In this document: piece by piece, positions 32,776-44,700 of the stretch
How the letters are laid out: the number at the start of each line of letters is the position of its first letter
How positions within the stretch are numbered: the stretch's first letter is position 1
Source of the DNA: Lumbricus rubellus
Lineage: Eukaryota; Annelida; Clitellata; Crassiclitellata; Lumbricidae
Length of the DNA stretch: 64,000 nt
Direction of reading: 5' to 3'
Assembly: GCA_945859605.1 (NCBI GenBank)
Contig: OX243817.1
Span: 20,526,718-20,590,717, forward strand
The notes under the pieces: generated by a model
What the model saw: the letters and a program-made list of their open reading frames with translations, nothing else
Databases searched by the model: none
What the model was told of the DNA's origin: nothing
Program-made: the position numbers and the translations under genes

Positions 32776-35700
32776 CTGCATCGACTTGTTTGCGAAGTTT
32801 TCTGTGGTGTCGTTGGATTCATATTCCAGGTGGTAACATTTTTGGAATCAGTCATGATGAACAATGGCTGTTGAATGTTGATGCTGTGGATGGTGATGTT
32901 ATTGTAAAACGAGTGAGCAATGAGCATGCTTGCAAGTATTATTGAAATGAGCTGTTCAACACCGTAGTCTGGTTTGGATGAAATGAAATTGCGAATGTGT
33001 GCCAGTAGGAGGATTTGTTTTGTCTGTTTGCTTTTGCTTTTGTCAAGTCATCGTGCCATGATGAACAGTTGTTTGGACTCTCTATCCCTCTCTCATGCCC
33101 TTCGAACTATGGCTTTTGCTTGCCACTATTCACTTGTCTTTTTCATAGCTTTGCTCTGTCTTGTGTTTATCGACCTCTGATGATTTTTTCATTTTCTTTC
33201 ATAATCAGCATTGATTGTTTTACTCTATCTAAAGACTTTCCTTCTCTTGCCTTTGTCCTCCTGCTTTAGCACAATCATGACGATCTGCAAGTGACTCATT
33301 TTATTTGCCTGCAATTTTCTTTTTATGTTGGCAAGTTTTAGACGCTGTAGATTTTAGTTGGATTGCTTATCTACCTGCTTGTGGCTTTTGTGCGTATTCC
33401 GTGATAAGTTTTTCATTATTAGTTTTACGTCATGCAGTTTATGTGACTTAGTTCTATTTCTGTACTCCGTTTTTTTCGTATTAGATATATGTAATGCATT
33501 ATGCATAACTTTGCATCGTATTGTTTAACTCTTTATGTTGTTCTGTGTGATATTTGCATATAGAGGTTTCTTTAATCAAAGATTCAAGTCATGAGTAACT
33601 GCTGTTTGCCATGTTTTGGAGAATATACAACTACTTATAAATATTTGTACTGATGTGTTAGTCACTGTCCTTCAGGTTTTGCTGGTTTTATCTTTGCTGT
33701 GTGTAATCAGGTAATGTACTGCTGGAGACACTTTGGAATTAAGAAGATTTGTCCCTATGTTAAAGAGCAGTTGTCTTTGGATTATTTAAAGTGATTAAAT
33801 GGATTTAACACCTGTGTTGTGGCTGTAGCCTTTGACCTCAGCTTCCTCAGGTATGACTCTGGTGCATACGATAGAATGACATGCTGTGTATTTAAAAATG
33901 GAAATTCACTTGCTCACTGCGCGTCTAAACTCTTTGCTGCTGTAAGCTTAGATATTGGAGTGCATAGTATGTGTTTGGTAAGTGACAAGTTCTCTTTCAC
34001 AAGTCGTTAATTTGCTGATTGTTTTGGTCACTGTTGTTAGCTCTACAATATAGATTTTGTCATCAACAATTTTTGCAGTTGTTATATGATATAACTTCAT
34101 ACTTTGTCATTAGCTGTTACTTGTACAAACAGTGCTTGTCATTGCAATAAGTTGCCAGTTGAACACTACTGCTTCTACTTTTTGTCGAATGTTTTTTGCA
34201 GTTCAGCTAATCTTGTATTTGCTTGTTGTGAGGTGTGGGCTGTGGACTGCGGATTAGATTTGGCCAGGTTTGAATTCCTGGTTTGACTTCCTTTAGCTAT
34301 TACTAGTACTGTGCTTTGGCTGTGACAGCCTTTCACCACAACTTCATCAGGTTTCATTGTGTTACATACAGTAGACTTACAAGTGCTGTGTATTGATCTG
34401 AAATTTCACTTGTTCACGTGCAGTGTAAACTTTGCTGGGCTACTGTTACACTCATGGAGACACTTTCTTCAGTCTAAACTCATGGCTTGGAATTTTCTCT
34501 GCATACTTTTCCTCTTTCAAGACATTTTCTTTTTCCATGACTTCCATGCTCAGAACACTTCTTCTAAGTCTGAATTGTCATGAGGCGAATTTTTACATAC
34601 GATACGAGTAAGTGCAGAGTCAAAAGTGCTTCTGGTTATCACTTAAAGTGATTTTACATGTTGGCTCACTAGATCAGCATTCGAGATATTCTAAGTCAGG
34701 ACATTAAACCCCAGTTTTCAGAGCTAGCAACCAAATTCTGTGCATTAGTCACCTAACCTAAGTCTTCACGTCATAAGTGTAATGACGATCTCAGAGAACT
34801 TGCAGTGATTTAGTAACTTGAGCAAGGCTGAGAACTGGGTAAAGCTAATTAATATACATATATGTATGTATGTAGATATATGTATGTATATAATGATGTT
34901 CGTCTATCTGTAAACAAATTTCAAAAGAATGGGAGACTCGCTGATGAGGATAGTACTCGAATGAAGAATGGAGGGAAAATAGCTACCAGGACGACCACGA
35001 AAGAGGATGATGAACTGGCTGATGGATGGAGAAAAGGGCAAGGATAAAAGAAACCAAGAAGAGAGCACAGAATAAACAAGCATGGCGTTGTTGGAATCTT
35101 GGACCTGCCTAAGGGCAGAAAACTAAAGAAGAAGAAATTTCCAAGATAGCTGCAGCTGTTTGAAATGGCCGTGGTTCTTCAAGTTGCTTCACAAAATCTG
35201 TCTTGCAATGGAGTGGCCTACTTGATAGCTTTAACCCTTATGAAACATTTGCAGATTCAGGAGTTACAAACAATCATGTGGACAGCACAAAAGAGATTGT
35301 TAACCCTTTACCCATTCATTTTTCTCGCTAAGCCCATGTTTTCAGCGGATATTCTCGGGGAAAACGGGTAAAGGGTGAAGCTTTTTCGCAGGTCTGTTCA
35401 AGTTGTTTCAAAGACTATTTTTCTAGAGGCTACTAGAACTGGAGAGCATGCTGCAACCAGTGTCTAAGCTTCTAAAAGATGCTCATTCAGTTAATGTAGA
35501 CTCAAAGCATTCTGGCAGCAGCTTAAGCTCAACTCATCAATGATAGAAGCCTTTGAGGAAGGTTATTGTGTTGTCAGTAATTGCTAGTAGAGTGATATTA
35601 CTACAGCAAGTATTGAGAAAATCAAAGCACTACCATTTCACTTTTGAGAGGTGCATAACTCTCTTTGTTTCTCTTTGTTTCCTGTTTTCACCATTTATTA

Positions 35701-36710
35701 ATGTGCTTCGTATTTGCAGAGGTGCAATTTTACTGTTTCATTTTCTTTTCCTACTTCAAATGCCACAATCAAGTGACATGGATCAGTTGGCAAACAATTG
35801 TTGAACAACTGTTTATTGAGGTTTTGCTCAAAGTTTCTTCACACGTAGGAATTTGCCCATGATATTGAAAGATACTAGCCTACCTTTTGCAAAGATCTGT
35901 ACCAATTTTCTAGTCTGCATTTGATTTTTTAGAGGTACCATTATTTTTTAAGAGATGAATTTGCATTTTTCTGTCTTCGTATAATCACTTGTATAAAATG
36001 GTTATCTAAGGAATAGAATTGGGGTGAAGAGCAGATGACATATTATATTATATTTGGGCAAAACATTTAAGAAGACTATCAATCAGACTTGCTGAAGACA
36101 ATCAGAACTGGTCAATAAAGAAGACAATCATGTTCCTTAAGTGTGGTCTGGGATCATTGTGTCGAAAATTTGATGTTAGTTACAGGTATTGGAGCTACTA
36201 AAGACAATTATTCAATTGCTCAGTAGTGTTGTTTTGTTTTCATTCGTTTATGGCCCAGCCATTTAAAGTCTTATAGGAAAATTGTTAGTGATGACCAGGT
36301 GAGAGTGAAAATCGGTAGAAGAATTGGCTTTTTATGCCATAGATTTAGATCTTGTTAAGCAAAGTCTGATAAATTTTCAGATTCATTTCACTGCACGTTC
36401 TAGTTTAAATGAATTTAATTTGTACATAATTTCTTTGATTAATTGCGGCTTCAAGAGTGGATTGTGTTTGCTAATTGTCATCCTGCTACGCTTTACCTCA
36501 TTATGTACATAATTACGTTCAATTTTTTAAAGAATTATATGTGTATTATGTTGAGTAGTTTGAGAAGTCTGTCTTTGAAGATGTTGTATAATAATTATAT
36601 AGCATAAATTATTTGTCATTGAATATGCTGTATGTTGTAATTGTTGTATGGATTATTATCTGTATTTAGATTATGGTGAATAAATCCTTATAATAAATTA
36701 TCTTTATTAA
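32776..36710 (+). other. Probable CIC 3' UTR
   Basis: AATAAA signals occur at 36114-36119, 36679-36684 and 36692-36697. None is seen close to the stop, so a UTR of 3-4 kb is plausible but unproven. T-rich, mostly unique sequence, except a LINE tail relic at 34925-35133. Confidence 0.35.
34925..35133 (+). mobile_element. LINE 3'-end relic, same family as 7380-8040
   Basis: Matches the reverse complement of 7380-7445 and 7844-7960: gaggatgatgaactggctga, gagcacagaataaacaag, ggaatcttggacctgcc. Frames are broken. It lies in the presumed CIC 3' UTR, so it would be transcribed with it. Confidence 0.6.
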
Positions 36711-36797
36711 GAAAAGAGAGGTTTAAATATTTTTAACAACTATGTTAAATAGATTTTCTTTCATGTTGCTAAATGTTTACATATGTTTACATATGAT

Positions 36798-37152
36798 TGA
36801 GCAAAGCCAGTCACTGTTTAGCAACATATTTCCTGATCTGCTGTATCAGTTACTTGTCATTAGGTAGTTTAAGCACTATCTTATCTCGACATATTATTGT
36901 TTTGTGGGGCAGGTTCTGTAGTGGTTAATACCATGTAGCATGACCCAGCAAATGTGCTTGCTTTAAATTGTAGCAGAAATGCCAGATTGTGTGGTTTAGC
37001 TCACATAATTATAATTAATTGATAAATATTTACCTATGATAATCAAAATATGCCTGCTAATTGCCTTCTATCTCTTTGCTTAAATCATTCCAGTCGGCTT
37101 TTCTTTGAGCAAAGCCAGTCACTGTTTAGCAACATATTTCCTGATCTGCTGT
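36798..37152 (+). repeat. 47-bp direct repeat pair
   Basis: The 47 bases at 36798-36844 recur exactly at 37106-37152 (begin tgagcaaagccagtcactg). They are about 260 bases apart, just past the probable end of CIC. Origin unknown; perhaps a local duplication. Confidence 0.75.
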
Positions 37153-37212
37153 GTCAAATGGCATTATCTTGTATCAGATCTTGTATCAGATCTGTTGTTA
37201 CTAGTCATCTGC

Positions 37213-37516
37213 CATGGGCGCCTGCAGATATTGTTGCAGAGGGGGCAAAGTTCAGTTCTCGTGATTAAACTTTTTAACCAAGAGCCTGAAAAAAATGGAA
37301 AGCAGGAAATTAAGAATATGGATATTTTCGTAGAGGTTTCAAAATGTAAAATTTCTCCAGTTTACTTAGTGAATATTTAGTATAATTAACACTTTAGTAA
37401 TAGTTTAGTGTGACGAAATTTGTTAAAGACCAAAAAGTAACAGTTCAAAAAATAGGTTTCAACTTTCCAGGGGGTGGGCAAGTGCCCCCTCTTGCCCCTA
37501 TGTACCGGCGCCCATG
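37213..37516. mobile_element. hAT-like MITE (304 bp)
   Basis: Ends catgggcgcc and ggcgcccatg are perfect inverted repeats; weaker similarity continues inward (a gggggca phrase at both ends). Flanks tcatctgc and ccgtctgc match at 6 of 8 positions, consistent with an aged 8-bp target duplication. A short AT-rich frame inside is not a transposase. Confidence 0.55.
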
Positions 37517-37899
37517 CCGTCTGCATGTTTTCCTAGTGTTATGTTAGATTATCGTGTGAGTGCTTGTCTTGTTATTTTATCATTGCTTGTCATGTGTTTT
37601 GTGCCAAATGTTAACCAATATTAAATTGTTTAAAAAAAAAAAATTTCGTGCAGGGACACGGTAGCAAGGAACAGCAGATGCTGTTTGCTCACAGGTAGTT
37701 TCTGAACTGATGGCATTTTTTTTTAGTTTTTCTTTTTATTGTAAAATCCACCGAGATAAGAAGGGATTGTGGAAGCCATTGACGTAACAAATTTGGTATG
37801 GTGTAAATGTAAATCAAATTGCTTGCTTTTACATAATATGTACCCATATGCACTCCCAGACCAGACCTGGCAAAACTTTTTATATGGCATTTTAAATCC

Positions 37900-38224
37900 A
37901 GAATACTGAGGGCCAATCTGGCCATGGCTCCCCATTTAAAAACTGCACGACGTGCCCCCCCCATGGTTTCAAGAAGCTATTTGAAAAATGGAGTGGGACA
38001 AAGCAAGAGAGAAAAAAGTAATAATACGATCAGAGAGGCCATAGCATACTCTGAAGAGATTACGGCTGGACGACTAAAAAAGCTCATCAGTTATTTTGGC
38101 AGGGAAAAATGGTATATTTTTCTGAGATTTTGGCCGAATGACTAAAAAAGGTCATCAGGTTTTTTGGGCCAAAGATCACCGAAAATTTTGGCCCCCCCTT
38201 CGAAAATTTCTGTATCCGCTCCTG
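37900..38224. mobile_element. Repeat fragment with a hAT-like end
   Basis: The right edge, tatccgctcctg read in reverse as caggagcggata, followed inward by gaaattttcgaagggggg, resembles hAT-type termini. The cgtgcccccccatggtttc phrase near 37950 also looks repetitive. I could not find the matching left end. Confidence 0.35.
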
Positions 38225-38776
38225 ATTATAGTTACTAATTTCAGTAATTTTGAGCAGATTCAAGTTCCTTGAACTAGCTGTAAACTAGAGGCTAGACGTC
38301 CCCTGCTGCCATCTTATTTGTTGAGCTGGTTCAATCTGTTTCTATTGAGCCAGTGAGGTTGTGTTACCTTCATTGTGATGCTCAAGAGCATCTGGGACAT
38401 TAAATTGCATGGTGGCAATCGGCTGCATTTGCTTGCCTTGCTCCCCTACATTTAATATGACAATATTATTTTTATTAAACCAATAACAATGCTGGCAACA
38501 ATGTCATGCTGTTTAGTTTCTTATTCAGTTTGGGAAGACATGCAGTATTAAGAATAATAATGACAATAATGATAAGGAAGTTTTGTTTAAGGCATTGTTG
38601 TTGCATAACATAATCAGACTATAATAATAATTATTGTAGAACATTTAAAGCCTCAAAGTGCAGTCTGTTATCCTGCACATTGGTCATACATTGTACCGGT
38701 AAATTTATTTGTGGTCTGACTGTTGTCATTACTTGGTGTCTGACCACTTGTAGTGTGTAATTTTTGTTAATAATTT

Positions 38777-38930
38777 AAAAAATTACATGAAAGCGATAGT
38801 GCTATCTGAATTCAGTCTTTTTTTATAGAAAATTACAAATTCAGAATTATTAGTTGTTTTGTTCTGAATTTGTAATTTTCTACAAAAATACTGTGAATTC
38901 AGATAGCACTATTGCTTTCATTTTAATTTG
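38777..38930. repeat. Long imperfect hairpin (arms about 70 bp)
   Basis: The left arm (contains gatagtgctatctgaattca and agaaaattacaaattcagaa) is mirrored by 38862-38930 with few mismatches around a loop of about 14 bases. Either a foldback MITE or a transcribed hairpin. AT-rich, between the CIC and ECT2 3' ends. Confidence 0.8.
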
Positions 38931-40240
38931 TCTAAATACTCGTGAGCTTTTGCTGAAAAGCAACTATTACTACCATGCATTGTATTTTTTTAGTCAGAAG
39001 TCAGTATTTTATCATATATTTGTGGTTAGGTAAAATATCTGATGCTATTGATCTTCAAATTATGATGCTATTATTTTATGTCCATATAAAATTATATTCA
39101 TATATACTGAAGCAGAAGTAAAGATATACCTCAGATCAATTATATGGCGCTTTCTTCACATTAAGACTTACAATTATTATTTATAAGCGATAGCATGACT
39201 ACTTTTTTCCTTTTAGCATACATGTTTTATTATATGTTGTGTGCTTGTGTTACAAGTACATTGCATGAGATGGTTACAACATGCTCTACATATTTGCCTT
39301 GATGCCTAAACAAGGTGGTTCACTATGTAATGGACATGCAATGTATTTGAAGTTTAAAATTTGCATTGAAATGCATATATAATTAAACTTTAAATAATTT
39401 TGTTGTTATCAAAATGAAATTGTTGTAAATGTTTCTGCTGTAAAAGTAGCTCAGTAGTCAGTACATGATGTTGTCAGGTGAAACTAAGTAAATAAGATTT
39501 GGCCCCACCAGAGTTATTTTAATCAGTATTAATTAAACTGTTGTTCAAGACTATGTTAGATTCTTTGTTTCATTAGAAATGAAATACTTAGCAGTATTTT
39601 TAAATGGCAGATTCGTGGCTTTTTCGTTCATTTAGCTTGTGTTGTTTCTCAAATGCCTCCTACTTTTGTTCGTGTACATCCTTTTGACAAACATTACCAG
39701 AGCTACAGCAAATCTTAAGAGAACTGACTAAAGGAAGTTGATGAAAATCCTAGCTCACCCTTCACCTATAGGAATGAATAGACTAGTCTGAAATTGCCTT
39801 TAACAAGAAACAGTGTTGTAAGAGTCCATCAGCTTGGTAAAAATGTGGCAGTAGATTGTTCAGGATCAATGTTGTGGGTAAACCTAGAACTGGTTTAGGT
39901 TCAAACACCTTTGTCACTGCCAGGACAATGGCTTTCAATGTCGAGCCAATCCACAAAATGGCTGTTTTCTGGTTTTTGCAATGGCAGTTGCAGTACATGT
40001 TTTAGAGCTATGAAAACAGCCCATCATCTGGTTCCCTAACCTTCTGGCTGAAGCCCAAAACATGAGACACAACTATCCCGTAATCAGTCGATATTTATGC
40101 CAGATCAACTAAATGCCAAGTAAGGATTCTATCTAATAGTAACATTGTAGACTGATTAATTTTATGCTTTGAATCTGTGATTTTTATTGCATTGATCGGT
40201 AACATTTTAAAAAGGAAAGAAAAGCTTATAAGCTTTCTCA
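38931..40240. other. Intergenic, nothing recognised
   Basis: AT-rich sequence between the convergent CIC and ECT2 genes; no repeat family, RNA gene or coding sequence that I can support. Confidence 0.4.
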
Positions 40241-40251
40241 AGAATCTCAAT

Positions 40252-41631
40252 TTTATTATTTTAACCATTTGTCCAGTAGCAATTTCAAACTGCGTTCAAA
40301 CGAGACATCGGCCATCACACAAACATTTAATATCAACTGATCACATTTAGGTCACACTATCAAGGTCAAAGATCACATTCAGGTCACACGGCCATAAGAA
40401 CAATTCCCAGTGTGTCAATTTACACACACATATATATATATATTATATTATATTTATCTTAGGAAAGTATACAAGTAATCACATTCAAGCCGACCATTAA
40501 ATGTTCACAGATGATGCAAGTGACTTCAAAGATGAAGCACAATACATAAATGAGAACAGTTAATAACAACTTCATTTCAGGTAAAACACAAAACTACGGA
40601 ATTACAACCTTTGCACAAAGAATAAAGTTTCACACTTCACTAAAAAAATAATTCAAGATTTCTTTGACTTCTCACACACACAAAACTTTACAGAAATTCA
40701 AATTTTTCTTCATAATGCTGTCAGTTAAGTTTCTGTCATTTCATCAGAAATAATTATAAGGCTTACTACACCAGAAGCTAAATATTGGTGCGTACTTCCA
40801 AACAAAGTCCTGTGTGCTTTTGCTAAATGCAAGTGCTGACTAAATTGACTGCTGTCTATTGAATTGTCAGTAAACAATGGTCTAAATATGACCTATCCAA
40901 TCGTACTCCATTTCATTACTATTTCCTACATTTTATCATCTATAGATGGAAATAGTAATTCCTTGTAGCCTTCTGAAGATGTATTATATAAATTTATTAA
41001 ATGATAAAATAATCACAACACTATAAATGAATACCCATTCAGTTCTGAACACATCCATGAAAGTTGACAGTTTTGATACAAAAATAGAAATTATAAAAGA
41101 ATTGAAATATTCGTATTCTACATCCATTAATTACAGATTAGCCGAAACTACTGTCGTAAGCAATTGAACAACAAAGTACGTATTGTTCAGTCCACGCTAA
41201 TTCACTTGACTGGCATAAATACATATTAAAGCTAAATAACATCATATGGAATTACAAATATGACTCAAGTTCATTGCACGTTCAGAGTGTCGGCCAACTT
41301 AGCAGCCAGACACGATAACAAGCAAAGACAAAGCAAAGCCACATCTGCTAGAAGCTCAACATGAAAGCATTACAATAGAAATGGATCTGCCTAAGCCATA
41401 CGTCGAAAGCCAGACAATAAACATTTTAGCATACGTATTTTATATCAATTGTTCTACTACACCACATCTAATTTAATCATACAATATACTGTTTCAACTG
41501 ATATGTTTTATGGATAAATACCTGCCTAGCTAATAACTCTTGCTCAATTACATGATTTCTGACTTAACCAACTTCTCACGAATCCCTACTTCTGTAACAT
41601 TGTGTGACTGCTGGTTTTCACCGAGGTGGTG
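40252..41631 (-). other. Probable ECT2 3' UTR
   Basis: Reading the minus strand, AATAAA signals lie at 40998-40993 and 40257-40252, giving a UTR of about 0.65 or 1.4 kb after the stop at 41632. No coding sequence. The extent is inferred. Confidence 0.4.
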
Positions 41632-41706
41632 TTAGACGTAATGTTCAGTCACTTGATTGGAGCAACTCATTGACGACGGTGTTCTTGGCATTGGTGGTAG
41701 AGTCTC
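41632..41706 (-). CDS. ECT2: ECT2 exon 23: last coding exon (tentative)
   Basis: ETLPPMPRTPSSMSCSNQVT then EHYV and TAA. Acceptor cttttccag, in phase with exon 22. MPRTPSS offers a TP site. Supported by splice signals and phase only; the total length then matches the family. Confidence 0.55.
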   Translation of the reverse strand, partial: ETLPPMPRTPSSMSCSNQVTEHYV

Positions 41707-44700
41707 CTGGAAAAGTAAGTAAGATGTGAGTGGTAAAGCAACAAAGGCAACAGTAATATAGCACTATCGGTTGTAAATGAAAAAGGTTTCCCTCACAAAA
41801 AATCTGCTTTTAAATAGGTGTGACTAATATGCTACAATATGTGTCATTGCATCAACTGGGGTTAAATGACTCTATGGATGAAGTCAGGCAGACAATGTAG
41901 TGCCATGCCAGACTTTTTTAACCAGGGCTTAGCCAGCAGTCTTGTTTGTATGTGCACTTGTTATAGCGCCCCTTCAAGCTCTCTCTTTCTGCTCAGAGGC
42001 GCTCCCGATGCAGAGCGGACACTGCATCGGAGTTTCACGCCGAAGCGCTCAGCAATTGTAAGTGAAGGACTTGCCCAAGGTCCTTACGCGGCGAGGTGGA
42101 TTCGAACCTCGGACCTTCCGGCTCCAAGGCAACGACGCCACCACTAGACCACCGCGCCCCACAGTCATATTTATTTATTTATTTTAAAAATTTATATATA
42201 GCACCTCTTCAAGGTAAGCTACTCAGAAGCTCTCCCAGCCCAACTATGGCTAAATAAGATAGTTTTGAGGCTCTTAAGGAACAGAGTGGAGTGACCCCTG
42301 CTTTTAAATAGATAAAATAAATTAATAAATAAATACTTATAAGTAACCAGCACAGGCAGCGATTTATGCCCTAAATAAGTTCTCAGCAAAGCAACCTTGT
42401 GGTGGGGCAACAACAAAGGCAAAGGCTTTGTTTCACCAACGTATTTTCCCTTACTTGCCCTGCTGTAGAACTGGCTGCTCAAGTGCCAACAAATGGCCAA
42501 TTGCTGGCCATTAGCCCTGATGCATTGCCTTACAATATCTGGAAAGTGTAGTATAGTTAATCCTTTGTCGTATTGATATTGCAAGATAACATCTCACGTA
42601 ACTTAGAGTACCACATCAGTAACCATGGTCATCATAAGATTATCATAAACAGTAAAAATTATGCACCGAGTATGCTAGCATAGACAACGACAGACAACTG
42701 CTAAATTGTATCAGTGAATATAACTTTCTTCCATCACTTGTAAGCTGTGAACACAAACTAGTAGAGACCTTGGGCAAGTCCTTCGGTTGCAATTGCTCAG
42801 CGCTGCAGCGTGAAACTCCGATTCAGTGTCCGCGCTGTAGTCGCAAGCGCTTCTGAGTAGAAATCTTGAAGGGGGCACTATAACAAGTGCACATACAAAA
42901 AACACAAAAAATAGACTTACATATCGGCTATGAATGGCCAGCGACTGAGTGGAACCAAATTCCGGTCGTGAGCCACAGTGGCGAAAGTTTGGAGACGCAA
43001 CGCCTGGAAGATCTGGTCGCCGTCTGCCCGAACGAGGAGTTGTCAGCATTCCCGATATGCAGTCCACACTTTGCTGGTGAAAATGAATAACACACTTTGC
43101 ATAAGTGTCAGCATACAAGGAAATTTAAACATGTACAAATTAAACGAATTCAACATTTTAGCAACTCGTTCAAAAATACCCCACAAAATGCCAGTGCATT
43201 TATCTATGGAAGCTGCAAATAAAAAGGAGATGTAATATTATGCATCAGGCGCAGTAGAAACACAGATTAATTGTGCCTTCACTGCCGCATCAGTATTTAA
43301 AATTGAGTGCATCATGCTAAACATGGCCAGCTAGTTACTATCAAATCAAGCATGTACCACAGCTGTCTTTAAACCGCTTTTCTTTTCTCTGGGTCATTTG
43401 CACTGGGGGCGCCTCTGAATGGTCTGCAATGTGAAAGGCACTTTATAAATTTATAGATACAAAGCAATGCAATACAATACAACTCTCAACAGAGTGTCAC
43501 TTTAAGGACAATAATAGCCTATCTGTGACACTTATAGGATAGCAATACACCTGTGACAGCACTGTCCAATATACCCTCACATTTTTTTCCATAAGATACT
43601 AAAAGTTCACCCTCAGAGTAACTATAAGCCTCAAATTGTAGAAGAAATTGGTCTCTTTAATTAAACTGGTGTGAACAGATAGCTGCAAGAGAGATGGACA
43701 GTTCAGAAAGAAGTCTGCCAAAAAGGCATCTAGAAAAACAAACTTGTTGAAATAGGGTTCATCAACATAAGATGAAAGTCCGGCATGCAACATTCACAAA
43801 AGACCTTAATTGTTAATTAATTAATATAAATCTCTGAAGCCAGATAGAAAACTTAACTAATGACAACAATTAAGAACTTATAAATTGGTTATCGGTTCAA
43901 CACAAAGTTTCCTTACCAGCTAACAAGTAATGAACAAACATCATGCTGATACAAACAAGACTTAACAAACTGAAATGTTTTTCTAAACACTAACTAGAAG
44001 CAGACCTACCAGCTAATGAAAAAATTTGCAATGAAATTGCAGAAAATAATCAGAATCAAAATAAGAAAATTAGCAAACAACAAAAACATTAAAGATTTTC
44101 CAATTTTAAAATTAAAAATTGCAAATACCCACTGTTTCAATACACCTTGAAACACAAGAAAGAAGCCAAAATGAATTAAACAAAGAGCATAACTAAAAAA
44201 CAACAAGTTCTTCAATTTAGAGAAAAGAAATGTCTAATCCTAAATGTCTAATCCTAAAGCTACAGCCAAAATCAAACGTACAACACAAATGAAACACACC
44301 TCACAAAGCCATATAACATGCAAACACAAGTGCACAAAATTCTAAAAGACCTGGCTGGTATCTAAAGCTGTCAGATCTGCCTGAATATCTGAAACAGTCA
44401 AGTCCTGCAAAGAAATATTTAGTGAAAGTAACAATAAATCAAAGTTGACAGAAAGAATCCTTACAATGCAATTTCATTTAAATGAACATCTATTTGACAC
44501 TTCCATAAACCTTTGGAGAGGTATTTCTGATTCAAACCAACCAGATTCCACCATTCTTAAACATTTATCTCACAATCCCAAGAGACTTAGGATAAGTATT
44601 TCCAATGTAAAACAACAATCAACCAGATTCAACCATTCCTAAACAAAATTTCTTCCAACTCTCGATAAAATAAATTTAGGATACGTGCCAATCCCACCAA

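Noticed and set aside
32974..34583. Short hydrophobic open frames downstream of CIC
   Set aside because: T-rich 3' UTR-like sequence gives leucine/phenylalanine-rich frames on chance; no homology.
42050..42163. Possible true tRNA gene on the minus strand
   Set aside because: Boxes A and B are good but no complete cloverleaf with a 7-bp acceptor stem is seen, and the sequence continues into the SINE body found in five other places.
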